64,000 nt of DNA from Erythrobacter sp. (lineage in GTDB: Bacteria > Pseudomonadota > Alphaproteobacteria > Sphingomonadales > Sphingomonadaceae), in contig NZ_CP136573.1 of NCBI RefSeq assembly GCF_035194505.1, forward strand, positions 2,591,001 to 2,655,000, in the 5' to 3' direction. Under the pieces are notes generated by a model that ran no database searches, had not been told where the DNA came from, and saw only the letters and a program-made list of their open reading frames with translations. The translations under genes and the position numbers were made by a program. How positions within the stretch are numbered: position 1 is the stretch's first letter; each line of letters opens with the position of its first letter. Of this stretch, positions 27,798 through 36,769 are shown piece by piece.

Positions 27798-28401
27798 ACG
27801 TGCAACCAAAGTCGTCCTAGCGGGACTTGCCGTATTTGCAATTTCAGGTGCTGCGTACCTTAACTATGCAGCGAATGAAGAAAATTCGGCCATCACAGAA
27901 AAACCGGCGGCTGACCCGTCATTGGGGGCGCCCGTCAAACTCAAGCTGACCGATGCCGACGGCAAGCCGTTCGATCTTGCCTCGCTCAACGGCAAACCGG
28001 TTGCAGTGTTTTTCGGCTTCACCCAATGCCCCGATTTGTGCCCGATGACGATGCAAAAGCTGGCGAGCATGCGCAAACGGATTGGTGCGCCGTTCAACGA
28101 GCTACACGTCCTGTTTGTGTCGCTCGATCCCGAACGTGACACGCCTGAAACGCTGAAAAGCTATTTCAGCGCCTTCCCGCTGCCTGTCACAGGCTTGACG
28201 GGCAGTGCTGCCGATATCGCTGGCGCGGCCAAGCAATTCGACGTGTTCTATGAAACCGTCCGCTACTCCGAGACATATTATGCGATCGACCATACCGCAT
28301 CGATCTTCCTGATCGATCGCGACGGCAAGCGCGCAGGCGAAATCGGCTTCGGAGCCGACGACGCGGAATTCCAGGCCAAGCTCGAGGCGCTCGTTGAATA
28401 A
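27784..28401 (+). CDS. Sco1/SenC-family copper-insertion protein (first)
   Basis: A 205-residue membrane-anchored thioredoxin-fold protein with an N-terminal hydrophobic anchor (about 9-27), the copper/redox motif C82-PDL-C86, and the third ligand His170 (AIDHTAS). The SLDPERDTPETLKSY stretch is typical of Sco. Together with PCu(A)C it would load copper onto a periplasmic oxidase. It overlaps the chaperone gene and is followed by an AT-rich gap. Confidence 0.95.
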   Translation: MQITERATKVVLAGLAVFAISGAAYLNYAANEENSAITEKPAADPSLGAPVKLKLTDADGKPFDLASLNGKPVAVFFGFTQCPDLCPMTMQKLASMRKRIGAPFNELHVLFVSLDPERDTPETLKSYFSAFPLPVTGLTGSAADIAGAAKQFDVFYETVRYSETYYAIDHTASIFLIDRDGKRAGEIGFGADDAEFQAKLEALVE

Positions 28402-28678
28402 TTTGGCCCTTCATTATTAAAAATAAAATTATCAAAATGCAATAATTTCAAATTTTAATGCGATTGCAGTATTTCGATCATGAAAATATAATAAAAAAGT
28501 TATATAATTTTTTTAATAGCACAAATACTATGAAGTAAAATATTTCAAAAAATAATATATTAAATTCCGAAATGGAAAATCCCATTGTCCAAATTTGGAA
28601 CACGCCCATTTGGATATGTTGGCATTTTCTTAGCCATCCGTTTTGGCCCCGCAAGCCTTTGGAGCGAGATTTGAAAAA
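28402..28678. promoter_or_regulatory. AT-rich control region before the oxidase genes, with a TCCAAATTTGGA palindrome
   Basis: About 277 strikingly AT-rich bases in an otherwise GC-rich locus. A perfect 12-base palindrome TCCAAATTTGGA lies at 28588-28599, followed seven bases later by a half-match CCATTTGGA, about 80 bases before the oxidase start. It is a good candidate for a promoter/operator allowing separate control of the oxidase genes; no -10/-35 is assigned. Confidence 0.45.
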
Positions 28679-29803
28679 ATGGATAGGCGTAAATTTTTGA
28701 AGGCTAGTGCCGTTGTGGTCGGGGCTGCTGCCCTTCCTGCGATGGCGACCGCCCAAACGACCGGCGGCACGTTCGATCTCACGATCGAAGCCGTCGACTC
28801 CGAGATGATCGACGGCGTCTTCGTGTTCAGCCTGATGTTCTTTGATCGCAGCCAGGAAGGCCGCCCGATCCTGGAAGTGACCGAAGGCGATATTGTGACT
28901 ATCAACGTCACCAATCTCGACACCCGGCCACACGGTTTTGGCATTCCCGGGATACCCGCTGCTTCTGTCGCGTCGATCCCGCCGGGCGGCTCGGCAACGG
29001 TGCGATTCACCGCGCCCGTCGGCGGTACCTATATGTATATCGACCCGACGCTTGCGCCGCTTAACCGAATTCTCGGTCTCTACGGCGCGTTCATCGTCCA
29101 TCCAAAGCTGGGCACGACGGCGGCCGGTTCGCCGACGCCCTATAGCCGCTCGACACATACGCCGCAGGTTGCCGCTTTGTTCGACGCGCTGGGCGTGCAC
29201 AAGCGCTTTCCGGGCAACAAATGGGTGCCCCGCGACGTAGAGCGAGACAAATTGTGGTTGTTCTCACAGGTTGATCCGCTGATAGCGGCGCGTGTTGATG
29301 CCGGAGAGGTTATCCCGCCCGCAAGCGTGGTGCCGTCCTTCCTTCCGCGCTATTTCATGATCAACGGGCTCAGCGGATATGACACCGCTCCGCATAAGAT
29401 CGATGCCTCACTTGACTGGTCAAAGGGCTCCGGGCGCATCATGCCGCATGGCCGCGAAGGCCAGCCCACGCTGATCCGCAACATGAACGCCGGCCTGTGC
29501 ACGCACAGCCCGCACATCCATGGCAACCATATTTTCAAACTGTCGGACACCCGTGCAAACGGCACCGTGGTTCTGAACACCAGTTGTTATGAGCTGGATG
29601 CCTGGCCGATGGAGCCGATGGCGCGCCGCGACGTTCTGTTGCCGTTCGAAAAGCCGATCGATGCCGTCGTATGGCCGCCAAAGGAAGAACCCTTCCCGAT
29701 GCGCTATGTCATGCACTGCCATACCGAAATGTCTCAGACAGCCGGCGGGGGCAACTATCCCCAAGGCATGGTCACCCACTGGGAAATGACTGGCCCTCTC
29801 TGA
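28679..29803 (+). CDS. Tat-exported cupredoxin oxidase, subunit carrying HxxHxHG and HCH motifs
   Basis: A 374-residue two-domain cupredoxin (multicopper-oxidase type). A Tat signal is clear (DRRKFLKASAVVVGAAALPAMATAQ). Domain 1 (about 30-145) keeps the fold but has degenerate ligand sites (RPHGFGI; GTYMYIDP where oxidases have YHC). Domain 2 (about 220-374) has H276-SP-H279-I-H281-G and H346-C347-H348, the third and fourth copper motifs of multicopper oxidases; the usual third His of HCHxxxH is replaced (HCHTEMS), with M351, M364 and H367 nearby. Tat export suggests folding and metal loading in the cytosol or during export. The partner gene 42 bases downstream carries the other two motifs. 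Confidence 0.85.
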   Translation: MDRRKFLKASAVVVGAAALPAMATAQTTGGTFDLTIEAVDSEMIDGVFVFSLMFFDRSQEGRPILEVTEGDIVTINVTNLDTRPHGFGIPGIPAASVASIPPGGSATVRFTAPVGGTYMYIDPTLAPLNRILGLYGAFIVHPKLGTTAAGSPTPYSRSTHTPQVAALFDALGVHKRFPGNKWVPRDVERDKLWLFSQVDPLIAARVDAGEVIPPASVVPSFLPRYFMINGLSGYDTAPHKIDASLDWSKGSGRIMPHGREGQPTLIRNMNAGLCTHSPHIHGNHIFKLSDTRANGTVVLNTSCYELDAWPMEPMARRDVLLPFEKPIDAVVWPPKEEPFPMRYVMHCHTEMSQTAGGGNYPQGMVTHWEMTGPL

Positions 29804-29845
29804 TCGCTTCAGCGACCCCCATCTTATTGTTTCAGGAGCTTTGCC

Positions 29846-30874
29846 ATGCAAGCGGCAGATTGGACAAAAACAGGCGTTAAGGGTGAGCTCACTTACTCTA
29901 CCTTTGGCTGCAACCCATTTCAGGAATCAAACTTCCCGACGCCCGACCGGGTCGCGCCCGACGTAAATGTCGAACGACACATGGATGTCAGCCTCGAACT
30001 TCCGACACCGGACGGCCAGAAAATTCGCGTCTGGACCTTCACCGATCCCCTGGCACCGACAGTGGCAGGACGCGCGCCCATGCATCCTGCGCCTTTGATG
30101 CGATTCCGTCAGGGCCAGATCGTGCACAGCACGCTCGATCCGAAGAAGAATGCACATACGCTTCACCATCACGGCATCGAACCGACCACGGTGAATGATG
30201 GCGTCGGTCACGTCTCATTCGAGGTCAATGCACGCTATACTTACCAATTTCGGCCATCACGGGCTGGCACATTCTTCTATCATTGCCACCGCAACACCCC
30301 GCTGCATTTCGAAATGGGCATGTTCGGGCCGATGATTGTCGATCCGCCCGAAGGTCCGGGCACTTTGTTCAGCGGTGGACCCAAATATGATGTCGAGCGC
30401 CTTCTTGTGCTCGACGATATGGATCCGCGTTGGCACACTTTGGAACATGACGCCGGCATGTGCGGTCTCGATGTCGGCCTCAACCGTTTCGACCCGAAAT
30501 ACTTCCTCGCCAATGGCGTGTTCAACAACCGCACCACCACTGATCCGCGTGTTGTAATCAATGCAAAGCTGGGCCAGACAATCCTGATCCGCCTGCTAAA
30601 TGCGAGCTATTCGGTTCTGGAAACGACGATCGGCCTGCCGGGCATCTGCCATTCAATGGATGGTTGTTCCCTGGGTACTGAACCGTGGTCTTCTCCGTTG
30701 CCGTTACCTGCAAACCGGCCGTTCACTATGTCGTCGGCGCAGCGCCGTGACATCATCATCCGCCCGACCGCGCGCGGCACTTTCCCGGTGCGCTTCCGCT
30801 TCCTGCACTGGGTCAATGGCAAGGTTCAGGATAACGGTCGCGGTATCGTTGACACAAGGATTATCGTATCGTGA
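29846..30874 (+). CDS. signal-less cupredoxin oxidase partner carrying HHHG and HCH-H-M motifs
   Basis: A 342-residue protein with two cupredoxin domains. Domain 1 has H107-H-H109-G, then H146-C147-H148 with H154 and M159, so it holds a complete type 1 copper set plus first-half type 2/3 ligands. Domain 2 (about 215-342) keeps the fold (LGQTILIRLLNASYS) without ligands. There is no signal peptide and only 42 bases upstream, so it may be carried out with the Tat-exported neighbour. It has an AGGAG site. The sco2 GTG overlaps its stop. Alternative: two independent oxidases related to copper nitrite reductase or laccase. Confidence 0.82.
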   Translation: MQAADWTKTGVKGELTYSTFGCNPFQESNFPTPDRVAPDVNVERHMDVSLELPTPDGQKIRVWTFTDPLAPTVAGRAPMHPAPLMRFRQGQIVHSTLDPKKNAHTLHHHGIEPTTVNDGVGHVSFEVNARYTYQFRPSRAGTFFYHCHRNTPLHFEMGMFGPMIVDPPEGPGTLFSGGPKYDVERLLVLDDMDPRWHTLEHDAGMCGLDVGLNRFDPKYFLANGVFNNRTTTDPRVVINAKLGQTILIRLLNASYSVLETTIGLPGICHSMDGCSLGTEPWSSPLPLPANRPFTMSSAQRRDIIIRPTARGTFPVRFRFLHWVNGKVQDNGRGIVDTRIIVS

Positions 30875-31560
30875 CGATCCCGGCAATTTTCCTCGCAAGT
30901 GGCTTCACGCTTATCGGCGACACAAGCCTTGAGACAGCACAACTGGTAACCGCCGACGATCGCGTACGTGATTACCATTCAGGTCATCTTCCGCCGAATC
31001 CTGACCAGTTGGGCGGGATGTTCAACTTCTCGGATTTGGCTGGAAAGCCGGTCGGTGATGCCGATTTCAAGGGAAAGTGGACACTGCTTTATTTCGGTTA
31101 TGCCCGCTGCACGGACAGTTGCCCGATGGCAATCCCGATGATCGCTAAGGCCGCCAAGGAATTGAGAAAGTCCGGCATCAAGACCAATGCTGTCTTTGTC
31201 GATATCGAAGCACCTGCCGTCGGCTATGTCCGGCGTCGGGCGAACAAAGCCGCTGCCCCCGATGGCCATGTGCATTTGATCGACCGTGATGCGGCGCTGC
31301 GTTCGTTGCAGCAGAGCTTTGGTTCGGAATTGCAGATCCTCACCGGAACGCGGGGCCAGCTATCGGCTGCCACTGCGGCCTTCCGAGTAGCACGCGAACA
31401 TACGCCTCCGCGGGCGGGTGAGCGCGGCCACAGCATCAATCATAGCTCGCTGGTCTATATTCTTGATCCGCGTGCGAAGGTGGCAGGCTATGGTTATCAC
31501 ACGTCGACGTCGGAGATCCTGATCGAAACAGTGCGAAGGCTAAAAAAGGCAAAGTCATGA
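30871..31560 (+). CDS. Sco1/SenC-family protein (second)
   Basis: A 229-residue Sco-like thioredoxin-fold protein with C80-TDS-C84 and His191 (SINHSSLVYIL), the three copper ligands of the family. The N-terminal hydrophobic stretch is short (PAIFLASGFTLIG) and could be a signal peptide. Residues 125-180 contain an insert not typical of Sco1. GTG start overlaps the oxidase stop (GTGA) and its end overlaps the next ATG, so it is translationally coupled to the oxidase and probably its dedicated copper-insertion factor. Confidence 0.88.
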   Translation: MTIPAIFLASGFTLIGDTSLETAQLVTADDRVRDYHSGHLPPNPDQLGGMFNFSDLAGKPVGDADFKGKWTLLYFGYARCTDSCPMAIPMIAKAAKELRKSGIKTNAVFVDIEAPAVGYVRRRANKAAAPDGHVHLIDRDAALRSLQQSFGSELQILTGTRGQLSAATAAFRVAREHTPPRAGERGHSINHSSLVYILDPRAKVAGYGYHTSTSEILIETVRRLKKAKS

Positions 31561-32066
31561 AGGCAGCAGCCTTGATGGCGCTAGCGGCAGCGCAGAGCTT
31601 AGCATTGCCCCTAGCGGCCCAGACATTCGACCGTGCAGGCCGACTTATTGTCGCGCCCGAAGAACGCAATGTCGCCGCGGCGCAGGTTGCGATTGCGCAG
31701 TCACACCTTTTCGGCAGCATGCTTGTTTCTTACCGCTTGGCCCGGCCGGGTGTTGCCCGCGTCGCCGTGGCCACGCGGAAGGAATTGAAGATTTTCGAAA
31801 TTGACTCCGAGAATTTCGAGGCGCGGCTGATCCAGAGCGTTGCAACGACCACCGCCTTGCCAAAGGGCACGCTAGTGTGCCGCAGCTATGCCCCGATCGA
31901 TGCCATTTTATCGGCCGGCAAACGGCATTTCCCAAAGACCGAACTGGAGGTTCTACCCCCACACCGCCCAGGGATGGCCTGGCGAGTACGTGTCAAGGGA
32001 CGACTATTTGCGGTGGCGTTCGACAAAAAGGGCGTTGCGCGTTTCGGCCCACCGTCTTTCCGATAG
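31557..32066 (+). CDS. secreted protein of unknown function in the oxidase operon
   Basis: A 169-residue protein with a signal peptide (MKAAALMALAAAQSLALPLAAQ) and no recognised domain. The mature part has a single Cys (VCRSYAP) and a basic beta-rich C-terminal half (AWRVRVKGRLFAVAFDKKGVARFG). It overlaps sco2 by four bases and precedes the prepilin peptidase by six, so it belongs to the same operon and may be an accessory of oxidase assembly or secretion. Confidence 0.65.
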   Translation: MKAAALMALAAAQSLALPLAAQTFDRAGRLIVAPEERNVAAAQVAIAQSHLFGSMLVSYRLARPGVARVAVATRKELKIFEIDSENFEARLIQSVATTTALPKGTLVCRSYAPIDAILSAGKRHFPKTELEVLPPHRPGMAWRVRVKGRLFAVAFDKKGVARFGPPSFR

Positions 32067-32072
32067 CGCGCT

Positions 32073-32564
32073 ATGGAAAGCCTGGTCACCGCCACAAGCC
32101 AAGTGCTGCTGATTTCCAGTGCATTGGTTTTGATGGGGATCATGGCTTGGAGCGATGCGCGCCATTTTCTCCTGCCACTGGTTCCCAATATCATCTTTCT
32201 GGTTGCCGGACTGATCGTCGGCCACCTAGCTTTTGGCATATCCAAAAGTAGCGCGCTAATCGGCGCCGGTGTCGGCTATCTCGGGCTTTTCGCTGTCGCT
32301 GCGACCTATCGAAATCTGCGCGGCCGTGAAGGCATGGGCGGTGGGGATCCCATTCTGCTGGGCGGGATCGGTGCTTGGCTAGGTTGGCAAGTGCTGCCAG
32401 AAATATTGCTGGTCGCAGCTTTATTGGGCTTGGCTTTTGCCGTGCTGCAACGACCTTTCGGGCCACGGCGGACCACTTGGCAGGATCAGCGTATTCCGCT
32501 GGGTTCTTGCCTCATCTGTGCTGCAGTTCTTTCCGGCGCGACGATGCTTATCGCCGGCAAGTGA
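32073..32564 (+). CDS. prepilin peptidase, short A24 type (GspO/CpaA-like)
   Basis: A 163-residue membrane aspartic protease with about five hydrophobic segments. The catalytic pair is Asp28 (WSDAR) and Asp92 in the GxGD-type motif GMGGGDPILLGG. It lacks the N-terminal zinc/methylase part of classical GspO, resembling CpaA-type enzymes. It would process the GspG/H/I/J/K leaders, and possibly the Flp pilin. Being last in the copper-oxidase operon it ties that operon to the type II secretion system. Confidence 0.9.
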   Translation: MESLVTATSQVLLISSALVLMGIMAWSDARHFLLPLVPNIIFLVAGLIVGHLAFGISKSSALIGAGVGYLGLFAVAATYRNLRGREGMGGGDPILLGGIGAWLGWQVLPEILLVAALLGLAFAVLQRPFGPRRTTWQDQRIPLGSCLICAAVLSGATMLIAGK

Positions 32565-32703
32565 CGAGCTGTCCGCGAGCGCCCTGACGATCTCGATATG
32601 GCCGTCGAAATCGGCCTGCGACGTTGTTCGATTACTCACTCGTCGTCCTGTGTTCGAGGCACGTCATCACACCCACATGCCCGAGCTTCGCTCCTCACAC
32701 AGA

Positions 32704-33267
32704 TTAGATTTTCTCCGGCGACAAGGCCTCACGGATGGCTTCAATTGGTTTCGAGAGCACCTCGTAGGCTAGAGCGCCAGCAGCAGCGGCAATAGCACAA
32801 GAGACAACAACGCTCGCAACGAAAGTCATTCGGGATGATGCAATGCGGCTCTGATCGTAGGCAGATAACGAGCCTGCTTTATCCGCTCTGCGCAAAGTGG
32901 CAATGCTATCCTTCCCGCTTACCTTTGCAGCGTCATTAGGCATCCCTGTTGACCGAATGCCAGTCAGACTCGGAAAATCAATGTTATCCTGCGTGCGAAC
33001 GCCGAAGGTCTGATTGCCTGACCAAATAACTCTACCAACTATGATAATGCCGCCTTTTCGAATCTCCACATAGTGACCGCGTGGCGGCGGGCTGCTGGAA
33101 GAGGCAAGCAATCCTCGCTGCGAGACGTTAAGGATCACCACTGGTGACTCGTTGCCGCCAGCATTCATCGAAGCAGAGACAATAATCCGTTGGCGTCGGT
33201 CACGAGGCTTTTTCAATGTCACAGCTGCGACAATGAAGCGACTTTTCCGCCCAGGCGCTATACCCAT
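32704..33267 (-). CDS. PilZ-domain protein with C-terminal membrane anchor
   Basis: About 187 residues: an N-terminal PilZ-like domain (RDRRQRIIVSASMNAGG..., VILNVSQRGLLASSS where NxSxxG is recognisable, then VEIRKGGIIIVGRVIW) and a C-terminal transmembrane helix near residues 150-172 (MTFVASVVVSCAIAAAAGALAY). The ATG 33267 is used; a TTG ten codons upstream is possible. The domain suggests c-di-GMP sensing at the membrane. It converges on the prepilin peptidase gene and is not part of that operon. Confidence 0.75.
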   Translation of the reverse strand: MGIAPGRKSRFIVAAVTLKKPRDRRQRIIVSASMNAGGNESPVVILNVSQRGLLASSSSPPPRGHYVEIRKGGIIIVGRVIWSGNQTFGVRTQDNIDFPSLTGIRSTGMPNDAAKVSGKDSIATLRRADKAGSLSAYDQSRIASSRMTFVASVVVSCAIAAAAGALAYEVLSKPIEAIREALSPEKI

Positions 33268-33591
33268 TAAGGATGTGCGGTTAACAAGACTAGGCAATCA
33301 TAACTGCGAATGGCACCTCTTTAACGGCCAAGATGGCAGACAAGAAGATCAGACGTGCCATCTTGATATTGCCGCTCGCTTATGGGGGCTCGCGCTGAAC
33401 GACCATGCGACCTCACGAGATATGCTTTCATCCTGGTAATGAATTCATTAGGCGGTGATTTGGCCGCATACTAACCGTTGCACCACTGGAAGTTCAGCTG
33501 AATTCAAGTGCGGGCGGCAGGCTTAGCGCAGCTGGCGTCTTTGCCGTTCGAATGAAGAGCTTGCGCCAGATGGAAGGGGCAACGGTTCTGC
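33268..33591. other. intergenic, divergent promoters expected
   Basis: About 320 bases between the PilZ gene and the cyclase. No gene or clear stem-loop was seen; both flanking genes need promoters here. Confidence 0.3.
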
Positions 33592-35295
33592 ATGGCTTCG
33601 CTGTTTCGATCTATCAGCTTCAAAATTTTCGGGATTTCGGTTGGCTTGCTGCTGATTATGCTGGTGGCGGCATTCGGCTCGGCCTTCGCTAGCGAACAGG
33701 TTCATCGTCAACTTCAAACCTTCGAACAAGTCATGCTTCCGCTCGCCAGAACCATGGCGAATGTTGAGCTTGAGGTTCAGAAGCAGAAGGTCACCGCAGA
33801 TTTCTTGCTGGAAACACCTGAAGAGGAAGCTGTTACCACCTGCCTCGGACAAGCGAAGACACAGGGAGCGAGAACACGCGATCTTTTGCAGCGAGCCACG
33901 AAACTGATCCAACAAGGTCTTGCGAACGTTCAAACCGAACAGAATCAGATGGCCCTCGCCCGTTTTTCACCCATGGTTGATGAGCTTTCCTATCAGGAAA
34001 GGCGCTTGGCAGCATTGACGCTCGAGGCTTGCGCACGAGATGCGACAGTCACCGAGATGGAGGCAGCGAAGTCGCAGGCTGATGACGTCATGCGGCTATC
34101 CGACAAGATCGTCTTGGAAATCACCTCATTCGTCGCATGGAGTTCCAGAAGCGCGCGCGAGAACCAAGAATTCGCTGCTCAGGCAAACACTGGCTTGATC
34201 GGCTCCGCCACTTTGGTTGGTTTGATGCTGGCTTGGGTTGTCTCACGGGGTTTGACCCGCCCGATTGTACGATTGCAGACCGGCGCACGGGCAGTCAGCG
34301 CCGGAATGCTTTCTGAGGCTCACGTGCCCGTCACAACCCGCGACGAAATCGGTGAGGTAACACGCGCCTTCAATGCGATGATTTTAGACCTTCAAGATAA
34401 GGAAAAAATCAAAGAGACCTTTGGTCAGTATGTCGATCCACGTATTGTTGCCAGACTTCTCGACGGAGGTCAGTCTGTAACTGAGGGAAAGAAGCAGGTA
34501 GCGAGTATTTTCTTTTCGGATATTGTCGGATTTTCTGGAGTTGCCGAACAACTTGCGCCAGGCACACTTGTTAACTTGATGAACGCATATTTTTCGGCGA
34601 TGTCCGATCCAATTCAGAAACACTCTGGCATCGTGGACAAGTACATTGGCGATGCGATCATGGCTTTTTGGGTGCCCCCATTCGTCGAGGCCCAACGACA
34701 GGCCGAGCTTGCCTGCCGAGCAGCCCTTGAGCAAATAGATAATCTTGACGCTTTTCACAGGCAAACCCCTGACATCATCGGCTTACGTCGAGACGTACCG
34801 CTCATCGATTTTCGCATAGGGATTGTTACCGGAGAGGTTGTCGTTGGTAGCGTAGGCTCAGAGATAGCTCGCAGCTTCACAGCCATGGGCGACTGCGTCA
34901 ATCAGGCCTCCCGTTTGGAGACCGTCAACAAGATCTATGGCACACGTGTCCTGATCGACCATCCAACACGTTGCGCTGCGGGCGATGCGATCGAGGCACG
35001 TGAAGTTGACCTAATTCGGGTTCCGGGGGTCAGCGTCCCTCTCAGGATTTATGAACTTGCCGCGCTGAAAGGTGGATTGTCGTCTTCGAGGCAGCAGCTT
35101 TTCACATGTTATGAAGAGGGCTTGCACTGGTATCGCGCCGCGCGGTGGGATCAGGCTGCAGTTGCATTCAACGCGGCACTCAATATCGATCCGCAGGACA
35201 AGCCATCTCGCGTAATGCTTGAGCGGACGGCGAACGCTCAAGCGGTCTTGCCTTCCGATTGGGATGGCGTTTGGGTCATGTCCGCTAAACTATGA
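33592..35295 (+). CDS. membrane-bound class III adenylate/guanylate cyclase with HAMP domain
   Basis: 567 residues. A first membrane helix (about 10-30), a periplasmic helical sensor, a second helix (about 200-220), HAMP (GLTRPIVRLQTGARAV...DEIGEVTRAFNAM) and the cyclase domain from about 295. Metal ligands Asp310 (FFSDIVGFSG) and Asp354 (YIGDAIMAF), Lys350 for the base, and the MGDCVNQASRLE motif are present, so it should be active. The last ~80 residues resemble a TPR pair (YEEGLHWYRAARWDQAAVAFNAALNIDPQD). It would make cAMP in response to an extracytoplasmic cue; no receptor protein is nearby. Confidence 0.92.
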   Translation: MASLFRSISFKIFGISVGLLLIMLVAAFGSAFASEQVHRQLQTFEQVMLPLARTMANVELEVQKQKVTADFLLETPEEEAVTTCLGQAKTQGARTRDLLQRATKLIQQGLANVQTEQNQMALARFSPMVDELSYQERRLAALTLEACARDATVTEMEAAKSQADDVMRLSDKIVLEITSFVAWSSRSARENQEFAAQANTGLIGSATLVGLMLAWVVSRGLTRPIVRLQTGARAVSAGMLSEAHVPVTTRDEIGEVTRAFNAMILDLQDKEKIKETFGQYVDPRIVARLLDGGQSVTEGKKQVASIFFSDIVGFSGVAEQLAPGTLVNLMNAYFSAMSDPIQKHSGIVDKYIGDAIMAFWVPPFVEAQRQAELACRAALEQIDNLDAFHRQTPDIIGLRRDVPLIDFRIGIVTGEVVVGSVGSEIARSFTAMGDCVNQASRLETVNKIYGTRVLIDHPTRCAAGDAIEAREVDLIRVPGVSVPLRIYELAALKGGLSSSRQQLFTCYEEGLHWYRAARWDQAAVAFNAALNIDPQDKPSRVMLERTANAQAVLPSDWDGVWVMSAKL

Positions 35296-35465
35296 GTGAT
35301 CGATCAAGCTCACAGCCGCAATACTGGATGCCATCTCAATCGGTCTCGCTACGGTGATTACCTACAGGTTTCGTCGCGCTTGCTGATGTCTTCAAAGCCC
35401 TCCGTTACAGGTGCAACGCCAAGCGACAAGCGATCTCTACCGCGTTCAAATTTCTGGTTACAGTT

Positions 35466-35624
35466 TTGCGTTTTTCGCCCTTTGCCTTTCTCGCTCTATC
35501 AGGCTGCACACATGCGCAGGACCGCGACGCTATCGCCTCTTTGAAAGCGGCGCTCGAGTGCCAAGCCAGCGCAACGGCTGCACTGGAACGGTTCTGCGCA
35601 AAGCAAAGGATCGCCAAGAGGTGA
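35466..35624 (+). CDS. possible small lipoprotein
   Basis: A 52-residue frame starting at a TTG gives RFSPFAFLALSGC, a short hydrophobic segment ending in a lipobox (LSGC), then a helical tail with two more Cys (ALECQASATAALERFC). The start codon is weak and no ribosome site is clear. It may be a real lipoprotein or chance. The rest of 35296-35875 holds no supported gene. Confidence 0.35.
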   Translation: MRFSPFAFLALSGCTHAQDRDAIASLKAALECQASATAALERFCAKQRIAKR

Positions 35625-36041
35625 GGGCGCTGTCAGCAACACGTGGCCTTGCCCGTTGCCAAACGGTCCTCCCTACGTGCACGCGTTCCGGCCCAAGAAT
35701 GGCCCAGCTGGACGGCTGGTGAAGGTGGAGGCCGCTCTGGCATTATGGTCGACGCGCCACCCGCCGAAAGTGCCTACAACAGCATGAAATGAAACAACAA
35801 AGCGAACGATCTTTAGCTTGTAAGCCGGGTCCACCGTGGGTTTCGCCCTTTCAGCAGGCAAAACCGCCCCACCAATGTCAATCGGCGTTCAATCGGGACC
35901 CCCTATCGGCGCGCAAAAGGGACCCCCTTGTTGAGATGGTGGGTGGTTGATGCTGGGCGCGTGTTTCGCGCTGCTGGCGGCGTAGGGAGGGCGTAGCCCG
36001 ACCGGAGGCGTCAGCAGCGCGAAGGCGGTTTTCTGACTTGG

Positions 36042-36769
36042 TCAGCTGCGATTTTTGAAGCGCCAGCTGTCGTTGCCGGTCTCGACGATATCGCAATGGT
36101 GCGTGATGCGATCGAGCAGCGCGGTGGTCATCTTGGGGTCGCCGAAGACGGTGGGCCACTCGCCGAAGGCGAGGTTGGTGGTGATGATGACCGAGGTCTG
36201 CTCGTAGAGCTTGCTGATCAGATGGAACAAGAGCTGCCCACCGGATCGGGCGAACGGCAGATAGCCCAGCTCGTCGAGCACCACGAGGTCGAGCCTGCCG
36301 AGCTGAGCAGCGATGGCGCCAGCCTTGCCGATGCGAGCTTCTTCCTCGAGCCGGGTAACGAGATCGACCGTGTTGAAGTAGCGCCCGCGGGCACCGGCAC
36401 GCACGACGCTGGCGGTGATCGCAGTGGCCAGATGGGTCTTGCCCGTCCCTGTGCCGCCGATGAGCACGATGTTGCGGCGACCGGGCAGGAACGAACCTGC
36501 GTGCAGGGAGCGCACCAGCTCTTCGTTGATCGGGGTGCCCTCGAACGTGAAGGCGTCGAGGTCCTTGATTACCGGCAGCTTGGCTGCGGTCATGCGGTAG
36601 CGGATCGAGGCGGCATGACGATGCGCGGCTTCGGCGCGCAGCAGGTCGGTCAGGATCTCGTGGGTCGTGCGCTTGCGCTGCAACCCGGTGGTGACCGCCT
36701 CGTCGAACGCGCGGCCATGCCCTTGAGGCCGAGCGAGCGCATCGCCTCGATCATCTCATGCCGCTGCAC
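36042..36769 (-). pseudogene. istB: IS21 IstB ATPase, frameshifted near its start
   Basis: The AAA+ helper of IS21 transposition. The main frame (from about 36683) holds Walker A GGTGTGKTHLA and Walker B LVVLDELGYLPF. The expected N-terminus (GTG 36769, VQRHEMIEAMRSLGLKGMAA) is in another frame and meets it only through a one-base deletion around 36706-36716, in a sequence that should read AAFDEAVTTG. The element is therefore probably inactive, unless translation restarts inside. Confidence 0.8.
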
